From a virus, in IMG/VR virus record IMGVR_UViG_3300036719_000911, positions 1-25,871 of that record: a stretch of 25,871 bases of DNA; one strand, written 5' to 3'. The translations under genes were made by a program, and so were the position numbers. The notes beneath the pieces were generated by a model. It was not told the origin of the DNA and ran no database searches. It saw only the letters and a program-made list of their open reading frames with translations. Below, piece by piece: positions 7,384 through 12,572 of this stretch; the stretch's first letter is position 1; every line of letters begins with the position of its first letter.

Positions 7384-7610
7384 GGCGCACCCCTTTCGCG
7401 GATAGCTAATGCGTATTGGCTACCAAAGTAAAGGTCATCATCTTCAACCATCTCACATAGCTTCGCGCACTCCTCTCGTTCCGCTTCCAATAGCCGTTTG
7501 ATGTCATGGATACTTGCTGTGTAAAGAGAAACTGGGAATTCAAATCCTTGCACTTTGACTTCTGTGAATCCAGCCTCTCGCGCCATGCGGATAATGTCAT
7601 CTCTGGTCAT
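7380..7610 (-). CDS. Small hypothetical early protein
   Basis: A 76-residue protein when started at ATG 7610, which is preceded by AGGGA about six to seven bases away. A longer version starting at 7652 lacks this support. The N-terminus MTRDDIIRMAREAGF is a short helical motif common in phage hypothetical proteins, and the centre (ASIHDIKRLLEAEREECAKL) is helical. Function is unknown. It lies within a run of overlapping leftward genes between the VRR-NUC-type nuclease and the terminal nuclease candidate. Confidence 0.7.
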   Translation of the reverse strand: MTRDDIIRMAREAGFTEVKVQGFEFPVSLYTASIHDIKRLLEAEREECAKLCEMVEDDDLYFGSQYALAIRERGAP

Positions 7611-7648
7611 TTTTTTCCCTGTGTTTAGTTGCCGCTTACGCCACAGAC

Positions 7649-7963
7649 TCATTTCAAATCGTCCAAATCAGACAAGTCTCTGGCTGTTGTGAGTACCGCT
7701 ATGATTGCTTGTTCTGAACTGTTGACAACATTGACATGGCCGCGCCAGTCTCTATGCCAGATTATTTGGTCTGGCGTTAGCTTCTGTTGCGACGGTGACT
7801 TGTTGCCATCCTTCAACTCCAACAATATGTTGAAACCTTTATAGCCGACTAACAGGTCCGGGCATCCAGCGCCTACGCTGTGCAGATGCTGAACGGAACA
7901 GCCGAGAGTCCGCAATGCTTTGACGATCTCCTTCTGGTTGTCATCTACCTTTGCGGCTCTCAT
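7649..7963 (-). CDS. VRR-NUC-type PD-(D/E)XK nuclease
   Basis: A 104-residue single-domain protein. The motif GCPDLLVGYKGFNILLELKD gives Pro35-Asp36 and Glu49-x-Lys51, with Gln66 in LTPDQ. This is the canonical order for the VRR-NUC branch of PD-(D/E)XK nucleases, in which small stand-alone phage members are known. It probably cuts branched or structured DNA. Its position in the same operon as RecT and YqaJ proteins supports a recombination or replication-intermediate role. It overlaps the upstream gene by 23 bases. Confidence 0.85.
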   Translation of the reverse strand: MRAAKVDDNQKEIVKALRTLGCSVQHLHSVGAGCPDLLVGYKGFNILLELKDGNKSPSQQKLTPDQIIWHRDWRGHVNVVNSSEQAIIAVLTTARDLSDLDDLK

Positions 7964-8165
7964 TCCATTCCTTTCTTTTTATCAACACATCATCTTTTAC
8001 TGAGTCGTACTTGTCGCATTCATGAACGGTTCGGATCGGCATGAAGACAGCGCCTTTGCTATACAAGTCCGCTGCCATACATCTACCGAATCCGACTCGA
8101 ACATGAGATGGATAGTCTCTCAGGTTAAAGTTCACACAGTGTAGGCAGAACATTATTTTTTCCAT
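7941..8165 (-). CDS. Cysteine-containing hypothetical protein
   Basis: A 74-residue protein beginning MEKIMFCLHCVNFN. The first CxxC (Cys 7 and 10) plus later Cys 29 and Cys 50 in the TVHECDKY stretch could bind one zinc. ATG 8165 is the outermost start; ATG 8153 has a better-placed GGA upstream, so the true protein may be four residues shorter. It overlaps the upstream zinc-ribbon gene by 29-41 bases. Function is not known. Confidence 0.65.
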   Translation of the reverse strand: MEKIMFCLHCVNFNLRDYPSHVRVGFGRCMAADLYSKGAVFMPIRTVHECDKYDSVKDDVLIKRKEWNESRKGR

Positions 8166-8316
8166 AGAAACTAGGTGACTTTAGTTCTTTGCACGATAGG
8201 CAGACCCAGCGTCTTGTCCTTCTACACTCTTTCCACTCGCCACCTTCAGTCTCTCGGTGGCTGTTGCAGGCGCTGCACCACTTTAGGTTTGCGCTTGTCT
8301 TCGCACTTTGGCTCAT
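8125..8316 (-). CDS. Zinc-ribbon-like small protein
   Basis: A 63-residue protein with two CxxC pairs (WCSACNSH and VCLSCKEL) separated by about 22 residues, plus another Cys between them. Four-cysteine zinc ribbons of this spacing often bind nucleic acid or protein partners. Conserved Lys/Arg residues between the pairs support nucleic-acid contact, but this is inference. The gene overlaps both neighbours (71 bases upstream and up to 41 downstream) in different frames, so both ends are shared coding sequence. Confidence 0.65.
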   Translation of the reverse strand: MSQSAKTSANLKWCSACNSHRETEGGEWKECRRTRRWVCLSCKELKSPSFYGKNNVLPTLCEL

Positions 8317-8449
8317 CGATTATTCTCTGTTGACTTGAGATGCCGTCGTTATATCCACGCTTGTACTCGCCGATGCTTTTGTCAGCGAGTACGATAGCAC
8401 CCCAGTAGATTACCGCCATCGTGCTGGCGATTGCGACTAGGTTCATCAT
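8246..8449 (-). CDS. Small single-span membrane protein
   Basis: A 67-residue protein. Residues 3-21 form an N-terminal membrane span (NLVAIASTMAVIYWGAIVLA). The rest is basic and proline/glutamine-rich. Two adjacent ATG codons (ATGATG) overlap the stop of the upstream HTH gene, so translation is probably coupled. It may be an early membrane-directed protein such as a superinfection or host-envelope modulator; no sequence feature decides this. Its 3' third overlaps the zinc-ribbon gene. Confidence 0.65.
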   Translation of the reverse strand: MMNLVAIASTMAVIYWGAIVLADKSIGEYKRGYNDGISSQQRIIDEPKCEDKRKPKVVQRLQQPPRD

Positions 8450-8664
8450 AAGAGTGCCTTGATGTCTTTGATGGGTACCTCGAATGTCTCATGCACTTTC
8501 AGGATGAGGTTGGCTGTGACTGGCCTGCCTGACCTGAACTTACTGACGGCAGATGGTCCGACCTCTAGCATATGTGACAACTGATAGTCACTTCTGATAC
8601 CGAATCTTTCGATCAAAAAATCGAATAGGCGATGCGGCTTGTTGTTTACTTTTATTTTGCTCAT
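8446..8664 (-). CDS. Cro/CI-type helix-turn-helix DNA-binding protein
   Basis: A 72-residue regulator starting at ATG 8664, chosen because GGGGAG lies nine bases upstream; a longer start at 8694 has no such site. The motif DYQLSHMLEVGPSAVSKFRS is a typical XRE helix-turn-helix, followed by RPVTANLILKVHETF, which fits helices 4 and 5. It is a single-domain Cro-like protein with no protease or dimerisation domain. It may act at the divergent promoter region at 12318-12360, but it is far downstream in the same operon. Its 5' end overlaps the upstream gene by 77 bases. Confidence 0.85.
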   Translation of the reverse strand: MSKIKVNNKPHRLFDFLIERFGIRSDYQLSHMLEVGPSAVSKFRSGRPVTANLILKVHETFEVPIKDIKALL

Positions 8665-8815
8665 GTTGGTATTCTCCCCATGTTTGTTTGACATCTGTCT
8701 CTACTGATTTGCGCGGAACAAAGCGAGTCGGATCGCTCTGATCCTGTTCGCATATGTACTTCTTGCGGTCCCGTAGATACTGCTTTGCTATCTCAAGTTT
8801 GACGTTGTGGTCCAT
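8588..8815 (-). CDS. Small hypothetical protein overlapping recT and the HTH gene
   Basis: A 75-residue basic, helical protein (LEIAKQYLRDRKKYICEQD near the N-terminus). It fills the space between the RecT-type gene and the HTH gene, overlapping the former by 23 bases and the latter by 77. The C-terminal part falls in the overlap and has a less typical composition. Function is unknown. The moderate confidence reflects the long overlap. Confidence 0.6.
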   Translation of the reverse strand: MDHNVKLEIAKQYLRDRKKYICEQDQSDPTRFVPRKSVETDVKQTWGEYQHEQNKSKQQAASPIRFFDRKIRYQK

Positions 8816-9815
8816 GATCTTCCTTCACGTTGTCAGATTTGCCTTCCTCTTCCCGCATCTGGTGGCCTAGCCAAGCCAGTCTGGTCTGGTGGCCTTGCGT
8901 TAGCACCACCTTGACTAGCGTGGGTGTTCGCTTGATCGTTGGATCGTTGGCTTCTCGCAGTTCACGCAGGGCTGTCATCCTTGCTCTGGGTGCTGCCCTG
9001 CCTGCACCAGCGGTCTTGTCTGCCAGCGCGTTGTACTCTTTGAGCCACTCTTCCAATGACGATAATTCCTGCGGGTCTTTGCGAGGTGTGTACAAAAGCC
9101 ATCCACCACCAGAAGTTTCTGCTTCCTCTGGTTCTGCGACGACTTCTACTACCTCTGCTTCAACGGTAACTGTACCATCGACCACTTCTACAGCGGCTTC
9201 CTGATAGGAAGGTTCTATTACTTCAGGCAAAGCGATAGCATCCAATGGATTCTTAGGCGTGATGTCCTTGGCTTCTTGCTTGGCTTCTGCTGGGTAGTCA
9301 TCTGCTTCCTCAGTAGTTATCAAACCTTTAAGTGCATCTGGGAAAGCATCTCTCAGGGCAAAACCTCTGGCTCTCATTTGCAACATTCTCTTTGGGTAGG
9401 ATGTCCAAGGACCTTGTTTATTCCACAGTCCTGCCCTCTTTGCGTCCTCGACTGAGAACTTGGCTGTGACGGGCTTACGGCCCCTTCTGTGGGCGATACA
9501 GACAGCGATAGGGTTCGGTGTACCTTCGCCCTCAAAGAACTCTTCGACGCCCTCACAGGCTGGGTGTGCCTGTACCAGTGCCATTGCTGCGTCACCATAG
9601 ACTGATGGCTTGCCGTTGATGACGCTGATGTTTTGCAATGCCTGCATGGGTGCTAGTCCAATCTCGTTGCCCCATTGGATAGCCACCAGTATGTCCAATG
9701 GCTTGCCTGCATAGGCTTTGGGGACTAGATTGGATGCTGCTAATTCGCCTGCGAAGGTCTTAGCTTCTGAAAAGGTTGTCGGCAGGAAGCCGTTTCTAAC
9801 TGTCACGTTGCTCAT
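8793..9815 (-). CDS. recT: RecT-family single-strand annealing protein
   Basis: A 340-residue protein. The N-terminal two thirds carry the RecT core: PKAYAGKPLDILVAIQWGNE, then IGLAPMQALQNISVINGKPS and VYGDAAMALVQAHP, with a downstream YPKRMLQMRARGFALRDAF. RecT proteins anneal complementary single strands and can initiate strand exchange, usually with a partner 5'-3' exonuclease, which is encoded immediately upstream here. The C-terminal region beyond about residue 190 is acidic and variable, as is common. It starts at ATG 9815 and overlaps the exonuclease gene by four bases. Confidence 0.92.
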   Translation of the reverse strand: MSNVTVRNGFLPTTFSEAKTFAGELAASNLVPKAYAGKPLDILVAIQWGNEIGLAPMQALQNISVINGKPSVYGDAAMALVQAHPACEGVEEFFEGEGTPNPIAVCIAHRRGRKPVTAKFSVEDAKRAGLWNKQGPWTSYPKRMLQMRARGFALRDAFPDALKGLITTEEADDYPAEAKQEAKDITPKNPLDAIALPEVIEPSYQEAAVEVVDGTVTVEAEVVEVVAEPEEAETSGGGWLLYTPRKDPQELSSLEEWLKEYNALADKTAGAGRAAPRARMTALRELREANDPTIKRTPTLVKVVLTQGHQTRLAWLGHQMREEEGKSDNVKEDHGPQRQT

Positions 9816-10768
9816 TGTTTTTTCTCCTTGATGGTTAGGCTTGACTGCCGGATTGAGTAACCCTCTTTGGCGGGGATGACTCTCTCTGTTGTTGCTTTGT
9901 AGTGGCGCATCGGCCAGCTTACTTGGTACTTCCCGATCTCAGCTTTGGTGGCTGTTTGCATTGCTTCTTTGATACGTTTCTCTCTGTCATCTATGATCTC
10001 TTCACATTGCTTGATGTCCTGCTTGGCTTCGTAGATGTCTCGCGCCCACGTTTCGAACTCACCACCTAAGTGGACTGTGGCATCTTCGCCTGCGCCCCAT
10101 GTCCTGTTGGCATCGTCACTGTTGACAGGTGGATAGTAGTCAATATGCATATCTGCTTTCCAGATGTCAAGTCTACGTTGGAAGTCGAGCGTAGCTTTTT
10201 CGATTGCCCGAAGGGTAGGCTCGTGCGGTTTGAAAAGGAAAATCCGCAACTCTGTACCGCGATAGAGGACTGCCAGAGCGCCCCATTTAGCGCCTGTGAT
10301 ATCCATCTGTGCCTGTAGTTGGATTGGTCCCCTGTACAGGGCTGGCGTATGTTCTGGGGCGACTGAGGTTAGCTTGGCTTCGATGATGCCGACACCTGTT
10401 AGCTGCATGATGTCGCCGTCCATGACCATGATTCCCTTGTCTGGATCATTGGAAACCACTATTGCGTTTCCATTTGCTACAGCATCTATGCTACAGGCCA
10501 GCGGCAGCAAAGGATGAAAGCGTGGTTCAGGGTGATGCGTTATCAGATCGGTAACGCCTAATCGCTCTGCTGCTTTTTCAATGATGATTCGCTCGAGCGT
10601 GTCGCCCCACTGCATTGCTTCATTTTGTGCTGATGTTGAATCGATGCCGTTTATAGCTTCTATGCCAGCTTGTAGCTCGTCATTAGGACTGCGGTATTTG
10701 CTATACCCCATGATTGAGGGCAAGCGGGATGCTGAGAGCATTGTGTTAGGTGTAACTTTTCCGACCAT
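9812..10768 (-). CDS. YqaJ-type (lambda exonuclease-fold) viral recombinase exonuclease
   Basis: A 318-residue protein when started at ATG 10768, which has AAGGGGTC about eight bases upstream; a longer start at 10819 lacks this. Landmarks are LSASRLPSIMGYSKYRSPND near the N-terminus, WGDTLE (Glu 59), CSIDA (Asp 95), GIIEAKL (Glu 130 and Lys 132) and IQLQAQMD (Gln). These match the YqaJ/lambda-exo nuclease core. It should make 3' single-stranded tails for RecT to anneal. The gene pair YqaJ plus RecT forms a complete recombination module and may replace a phage-encoded replicase in repair and concatemer formation. Confidence 0.9.
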   Translation of the reverse strand: MVGKVTPNTMLSASRLPSIMGYSKYRSPNDELQAGIEAINGIDSTSAQNEAMQWGDTLERIIIEKAAERLGVTDLITHHPEPRFHPLLPLACSIDAVANGNAIVVSNDPDKGIMVMDGDIMQLTGVGIIEAKLTSVAPEHTPALYRGPIQLQAQMDITGAKWGALAVLYRGTELRIFLFKPHEPTLRAIEKATLDFQRRLDIWKADMHIDYYPPVNSDDANRTWGAGEDATVHLGGEFETWARDIYEAKQDIKQCEEIIDDREKRIKEAMQTATKAEIGKYQVSWPMRHYKATTERVIPAKEGYSIRQSSLTIKEKKQ

Positions 10769-10781
10769 GATAGACCCCTTA

Positions 10782-10973
10782 TTAAAATGGAAAGATGACA
10801 CGTTCGATGATGCGTTCAATCATTGAATGATTGATTGAATAACCCTGTTGCTCTGATAAATGCAATAAATGCAATACTTGGTAAGCGTCCTGCTCGGTAA
10901 TGTCCGGGTTTATTTCCTGAACAATGGCAAGGGATACAGGGATTGAGGGTTGCTTGGTTAGGCAAATAGGCAT
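10782..10973 (-). CDS. Small helical hypothetical protein
   Basis: A 63-residue protein started at ATG 10973, with GGGAG seven bases upstream; a TTG four codons earlier is less likely. It is helical (SLAIVQEINPDITEQDAYQV, then LHLLHLSEQQGYSINHS) and ends MIERIIERVIFPF. No function is recognised. It lies 13 bases upstream of the exonuclease gene and downstream of an intrinsic terminator, so its expression may depend on terminator read-through or a local promoter. Confidence 0.65.
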   Translation of the reverse strand: MPICLTKQPSIPVSLAIVQEINPDITEQDAYQVLHLLHLSEQQGYSINHSMIERIIERVIFPF

Positions 10974-10983
10974 GATGGCTCCC

Positions 10984-11074
10984 AAAGGGTTTATAGGGCG
11001 GTAAAAAAGGGCTGTGAAGCCCTGAAAGTAATCCGGCAGGGGTTAGCTACCGGATCGGGTGAAAAGGGTTTATA
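10984..11074. repeat. 12-base direct repeats flanking a two-hairpin element
   Basis: AAAGGGTTTATA occurs at 10984-10995 and again at 11063-11074, 79 bases apart. Between the copies lie a terminator hairpin (11003-11023) and a second stem, ATCCGG/CCGGAT, at 11031-11036 and 11050-11055. On the leftward strand the repeat reads TATAAACCCTTT, so each copy also contains a -10-like hexamer. The element may be a non-coding RNA or a regulatory insertion. Confidence 0.7.
11003..11023 (-). terminator. Intrinsic terminator in the leftward operon
   Basis: Read leftward, AGGGCT-TCAC-AGCCCT is a six-base-pair stem with a four-base loop followed directly by a T-run (A-run 11003-11008 on the given strand). 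It sits after the six small promoter-proximal genes and before the exonuclease/RecT genes, so it can reduce or gate expression of the recombination block. Confidence 0.8.
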
Positions 11075-11083
11075 TGGCCTGTA

Positions 11084-11173
11084 TTAGAACGACATAAGGA
11101 CAAAGAGAAAGGCCCATAAGTACAGAAAAGCTATCAGACCTAATAACATTTCGAAAATAGTTTGTTTCATCAT
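11084..11173 (-). CDS. 29-residue membrane microprotein
   Basis: A short frame starting ATGATG at 11173/11170, with GGAGG just upstream and the upstream gene's TGA inside the start (ATGATG). The peptide (MMKQTIFEMLLGLIAFLYLW and nine further residues, ending FLFVLMSF) is one hydrophobic helix with almost no soluble part. This is the composition of small phage membrane toxins or modulators. Coupling to the upstream stop and the strong ribosome binding site favour real translation. Function is unknown. Confidence 0.6.
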   Translation of the reverse strand: MMKQTIFEMLLGLIAFLYLWAFLFVLMSF

Positions 11174-11430
11174 GCCTCCGAGTAATCTTCGATCATATGC
11201 TCGGCGATTTCATGCCAATTAACCTCACTCAGGAAAGCCAGCGCGTAATCTTTGGCGAGTCCGTCATTGGTGGTGCAATCGATCAATGATTCGGCATGAT
11301 CTTTTAGTGCTTGCCCTAGATCGTAGGAATCTAGCCCGGTGCCGAAGTCGCTCGGTTCCATGCCATCAATCATCTCCAGATTGACGCGCCAAGTCGCGTA
11401 ATTAGTCCAGCCATTGTATTTGTTGTCCAT
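11170..11430 (-). CDS. NGWTNYATW-motif small protein
   Basis: An 86-residue protein started at ATG 11430, preceded by AAAAGGAAATGCAAA. Reading frames extending further upstream only overlap the neighbouring gene. The N-terminal motif NGWTNYATWRVNLEMIDG is shared by a widespread family of small phage and plasmid proteins (I believe DUF7249), with no settled function. Central helices (ALKDHAESLIDC) and a C-terminal NWHEIAEHMIEDY follow. It is one of several small promoter-proximal genes, each with its own ribosome binding site, a typical place for host-takeover or anti-defence proteins. Confidence 0.85.
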   Translation of the reverse strand: MDNKYNGWTNYATWRVNLEMIDGMEPSDFGTGLDSYDLGQALKDHAESLIDCTTNDGLAKDYALAFLSEVNWHEIAEHMIEDYSEA

Positions 11431-11449
11431 TTTGCATTTCCTTTTAGGT

Positions 11450-11662
11450 TTAAGCGTTGATAGAGAATTTCTCAATTTCGGCGGTAAGTTGCTCCACCGT
11501 GTAGATTTTGTTGATGCGCTTGCCGCTGCCGAAGAAGTGAGTGACGGTGTACTTACCATCTCGGCGAACGCCATAGATTCGCATCTCATGGCCTGATAGT
11601 CTGCCGTCAGCTTGACGATTCATGCTGCCGTAAACATCTTTAAATACTTTCATATTGTTCAT
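11450..11662 (-). CDS. Small hypothetical early protein
   Basis: A 70-residue protein started at ATG 11662 with GAAAGGAAATAGCAA upstream, the same translation-start layout as its neighbours. The central part, GHEMRIYGVRRDGKYTVTHF, looks like a small beta-sheet. The C-terminus (YTVEQLTAEIEKF) is helical. No family is recognised. It lies between two other small genes with 19- and 25-base gaps. Confidence 0.72.
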   Translation of the reverse strand: MNNMKVFKDVYGSMNRQADGRLSGHEMRIYGVRRDGKYTVTHFFGSGKRINKIYTVEQLTAEIEKFSINA

Positions 11663-11687
11663 TTGCTATTTCCTTTCAGGGTTAGCG

Positions 11688-11846
11688 TTATGCTTCGGGG
11701 TGAGGGTTTTCGTATGCGCTACGGGCTACGGCTAAAAGCATTTCAGCCTCGCTGTCTGTTAGACCAAAATGATCAGCAAAGCCGCCGATAGTCAGAAAAT
11801 CATTGACCCAGACCATGTATAAATTTGTTAATTGTTCGCGTGTCAT
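11688..11846 (-). CDS. Small hypothetical protein with FLTIGGFADHFGL motif
   Basis: A 52-residue gene starting at ATG 11846, with GGGGGAG about four bases upstream. The sequence reads MTREQLTNLYMVWVNDFLTI, then GGFADHFGLTDSEAEMLLAV. The 'NDFLTIxxFAxxxGLTxxEA' pattern looks like a compact helical, possibly helix-turn-helix-like domain and recurs in small phage and plasmid proteins. The function is not known. It follows the two-span membrane protein gene after 12 bases. Confidence 0.75.
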   Translation of the reverse strand: MTREQLTNLYMVWVNDFLTIGGFADHFGLTDSEAEMLLAVARSAYENPHPEA

Positions 11847-11858
11847 TTGCTCCCCCGA

Positions 11859-12029
11859 TCAAACTATCGATTGTTCGTGATTTAGGGCAACGAAGCCGCC
11901 ACCCATCAATACAGCGCCACATAGGCAGAGAATTCCGCAGGCACTAACAGGGGCTGAGATGATGACAGCGAAGATGGTGAGGATGAAAAATACTAATGAC
12001 GAGAGGATGAGAGCTGTTGAATCTTTCAT
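11859..12029 (-). CDS. Small two-span membrane protein
   Basis: A 56-residue protein starting at ATG 12029. Two hydrophobic stretches (ALILSSLVFFILTIFAVIIS and CGILCLCGAVLMGGGFVAL) are joined by a short APVSA turn, giving an integral membrane hairpin with three clustered cysteines. The start lies in a repeated translation-initiation segment identical to that of the gene before it. An early phage membrane protein of this size could act on host envelope functions, but no specific role can be assigned. Confidence 0.72.
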   Translation of the reverse strand: MKDSTALILSSLVFFILTIFAVIISAPVSACGILCLCGAVLMGGGFVALNHEQSIV

Positions 12030-12057
12030 GATGTCGTTTCCTTTTAGGTTTAGACAG

Positions 12058-12070
12058 GCCCCGAAGGGGC
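12058..12070 (-). other. Short GC hairpin between early genes
   Basis: GCCCC and GGGGC form a five-base-pair stem with a three-base loop just after the stop of the first early gene. No T-run follows leftward, so it is more likely an RNA processing or stability element than a terminator. Confidence 0.45.
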
Positions 12071-12077
12071 GGATTGT

Positions 12078-12269
12078 TTAGTTGCTTAATTCGTTGGCAG
12101 CTTCGATCAGGTTTGCAGCGTAGAACCCGACAATGTGCGGTTTTGCAACAGAGTACGCACCATCGTCTAAGTAGTTGGCACGATATAGCCAATATGCGCG
12201 CTCACCTGATAATCCGGTTTCTTGATATATCCAGATGGCTCCGCACTGTTCTGTGATTATGTTTTCCAT
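12078..12269 (-). CDS. First gene of the leftward early operon, unknown function
   Basis: A 63-residue protein started at ATG 12269, with AAAAGGAAACGACATC upstream. The sequence (CGAIWIYQETGLSGERAYWL, then VGFYAANLIEAANELSN) has a beta-rich front and a C-terminal helix. No family is recognised. As the promoter-proximal gene, about 50 bases from the leftward -10 hexamer, it should be the earliest and strongest expressed protein of this operon. That is where phages often place host-takeover or anti-defence factors. Confidence 0.75.
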   Translation of the reverse strand: MENIITEQCGAIWIYQETGLSGERAYWLYRANYLDDGAYSVAKPHIVGFYAANLIEAANELSN

Positions 12270-12317
12270 GATGTCGTTTCCTTTTAGGTTTGACGTTTAT
12301 CAAGTGATGCGGAACTA

Positions 12318-12345
12318 AGTATAGGCATTGCTTGGCAAATGACAA
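12318..12345 (-). promoter_or_regulatory. Strong sigma70-type leftward early promoter
   Basis: Read leftward: TTGTCA (12345-12340), a 16-base spacer and TATACT (12323-12318). Both hexamers match five of six consensus positions. It is well placed to drive the whole leftward operon beginning at 12269. The -35 lies within a dyad at 12331-12346. Confidence 0.75.
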
Positions 12346-12346
12346 G
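12331..12346. promoter_or_regulatory. Dyad operator candidate between divergent promoters
   Basis: CTTGGCAAATGACAAG is symmetric as CTTGnCAnnTGnCAAG (12 of 16 positions). It covers the -35 hexamers of both the leftward and rightward candidate promoters, so one bound regulator could control both directions. The ribbon-helix-helix protein encoded 44 bases away or the Cro-like HTH protein are the obvious candidates. Confidence 0.6.
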
Positions 12347-12360
12347 TAATATATTTTAAT
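12332..12360 (+). promoter_or_regulatory. Rightward sigma70-type promoter candidate
   Basis: TTGGCA (12332-12337), a 17-base spacer and TTTAAT (12355-12360) point toward the ribbon-helix-helix gene, giving a leader of roughly 23 bases. The hexamers are weaker than those of the overlapping leftward promoter. Confidence 0.5.
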
Positions 12361-12389
12361 CATTGCCTGCATTGTGATAGATTCCGCAA

Positions 12390-12572
12390 ATGGCACATAA
12401 GGCTACATTACTTAGGTTGCGTCCTGAGATACGCGAGATGCTCGACAAGCTTGCGGCAGATCAGCGTCGAAGCAGAGTAAGCATCGTTGAGGCGGCAGTA
12501 CGGGAATATTACCGCAGCAGAGAGAGTACAGAAGATAAACTTAGCAGGATGATAACTAATGCAAAGCTTTGA
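12390..12572 (+). CDS. Ribbon-helix-helix (CopG/Arc-type) regulator
   Basis: A 60-residue protein. The N-terminal strand ATLLRLRPEI is followed by two helices (EMLDKLAADQRRSR and SIVEAAVREYYRSR), which is the CopG/Arc ribbon-helix-helix plan; such proteins bind DNA as dimers of dimers through the strand. No clear ribosome binding site precedes ATG 12390, so translation may be weak, as suits a repressor. It sits beside the divergent promoter dyad and overlaps the initiator-like gene by 14 bases. Autoregulation at 12331-12346 is the simplest hypothesis. Confidence 0.85.
   Translation: MAHKATLLRLRPEIREMLDKLAADQRRSRVSIVEAAVREYYRSRESTEDKLSRMITNAKL

Larger units (their letters stand above)
12027..12291 (-). 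repeat. Repeated 25-base translation-initiation cassette
   Basis: Bases 12027-12051 and 12267-12291 are identical over 25 bases. Read leftward this is AAACCTAAAAGGAAACGACA followed by TCATG: ribosome binding site, spacer and start codon. A shorter version (AAACCTAAAAGGAAA) precedes the gene starting at 11430, and a variant (CTGAAAGGAAATAGCAA) precedes the one starting at 11662. The repeats thus supply equal translation starts for successive early genes. Confidence 0.85.

Noticed and set aside
10070-10826. Forward frames inside the exonuclease gene
   Set aside because: They are antisense to a well-supported YqaJ-type gene; no family motifs or ribosome binding sites.
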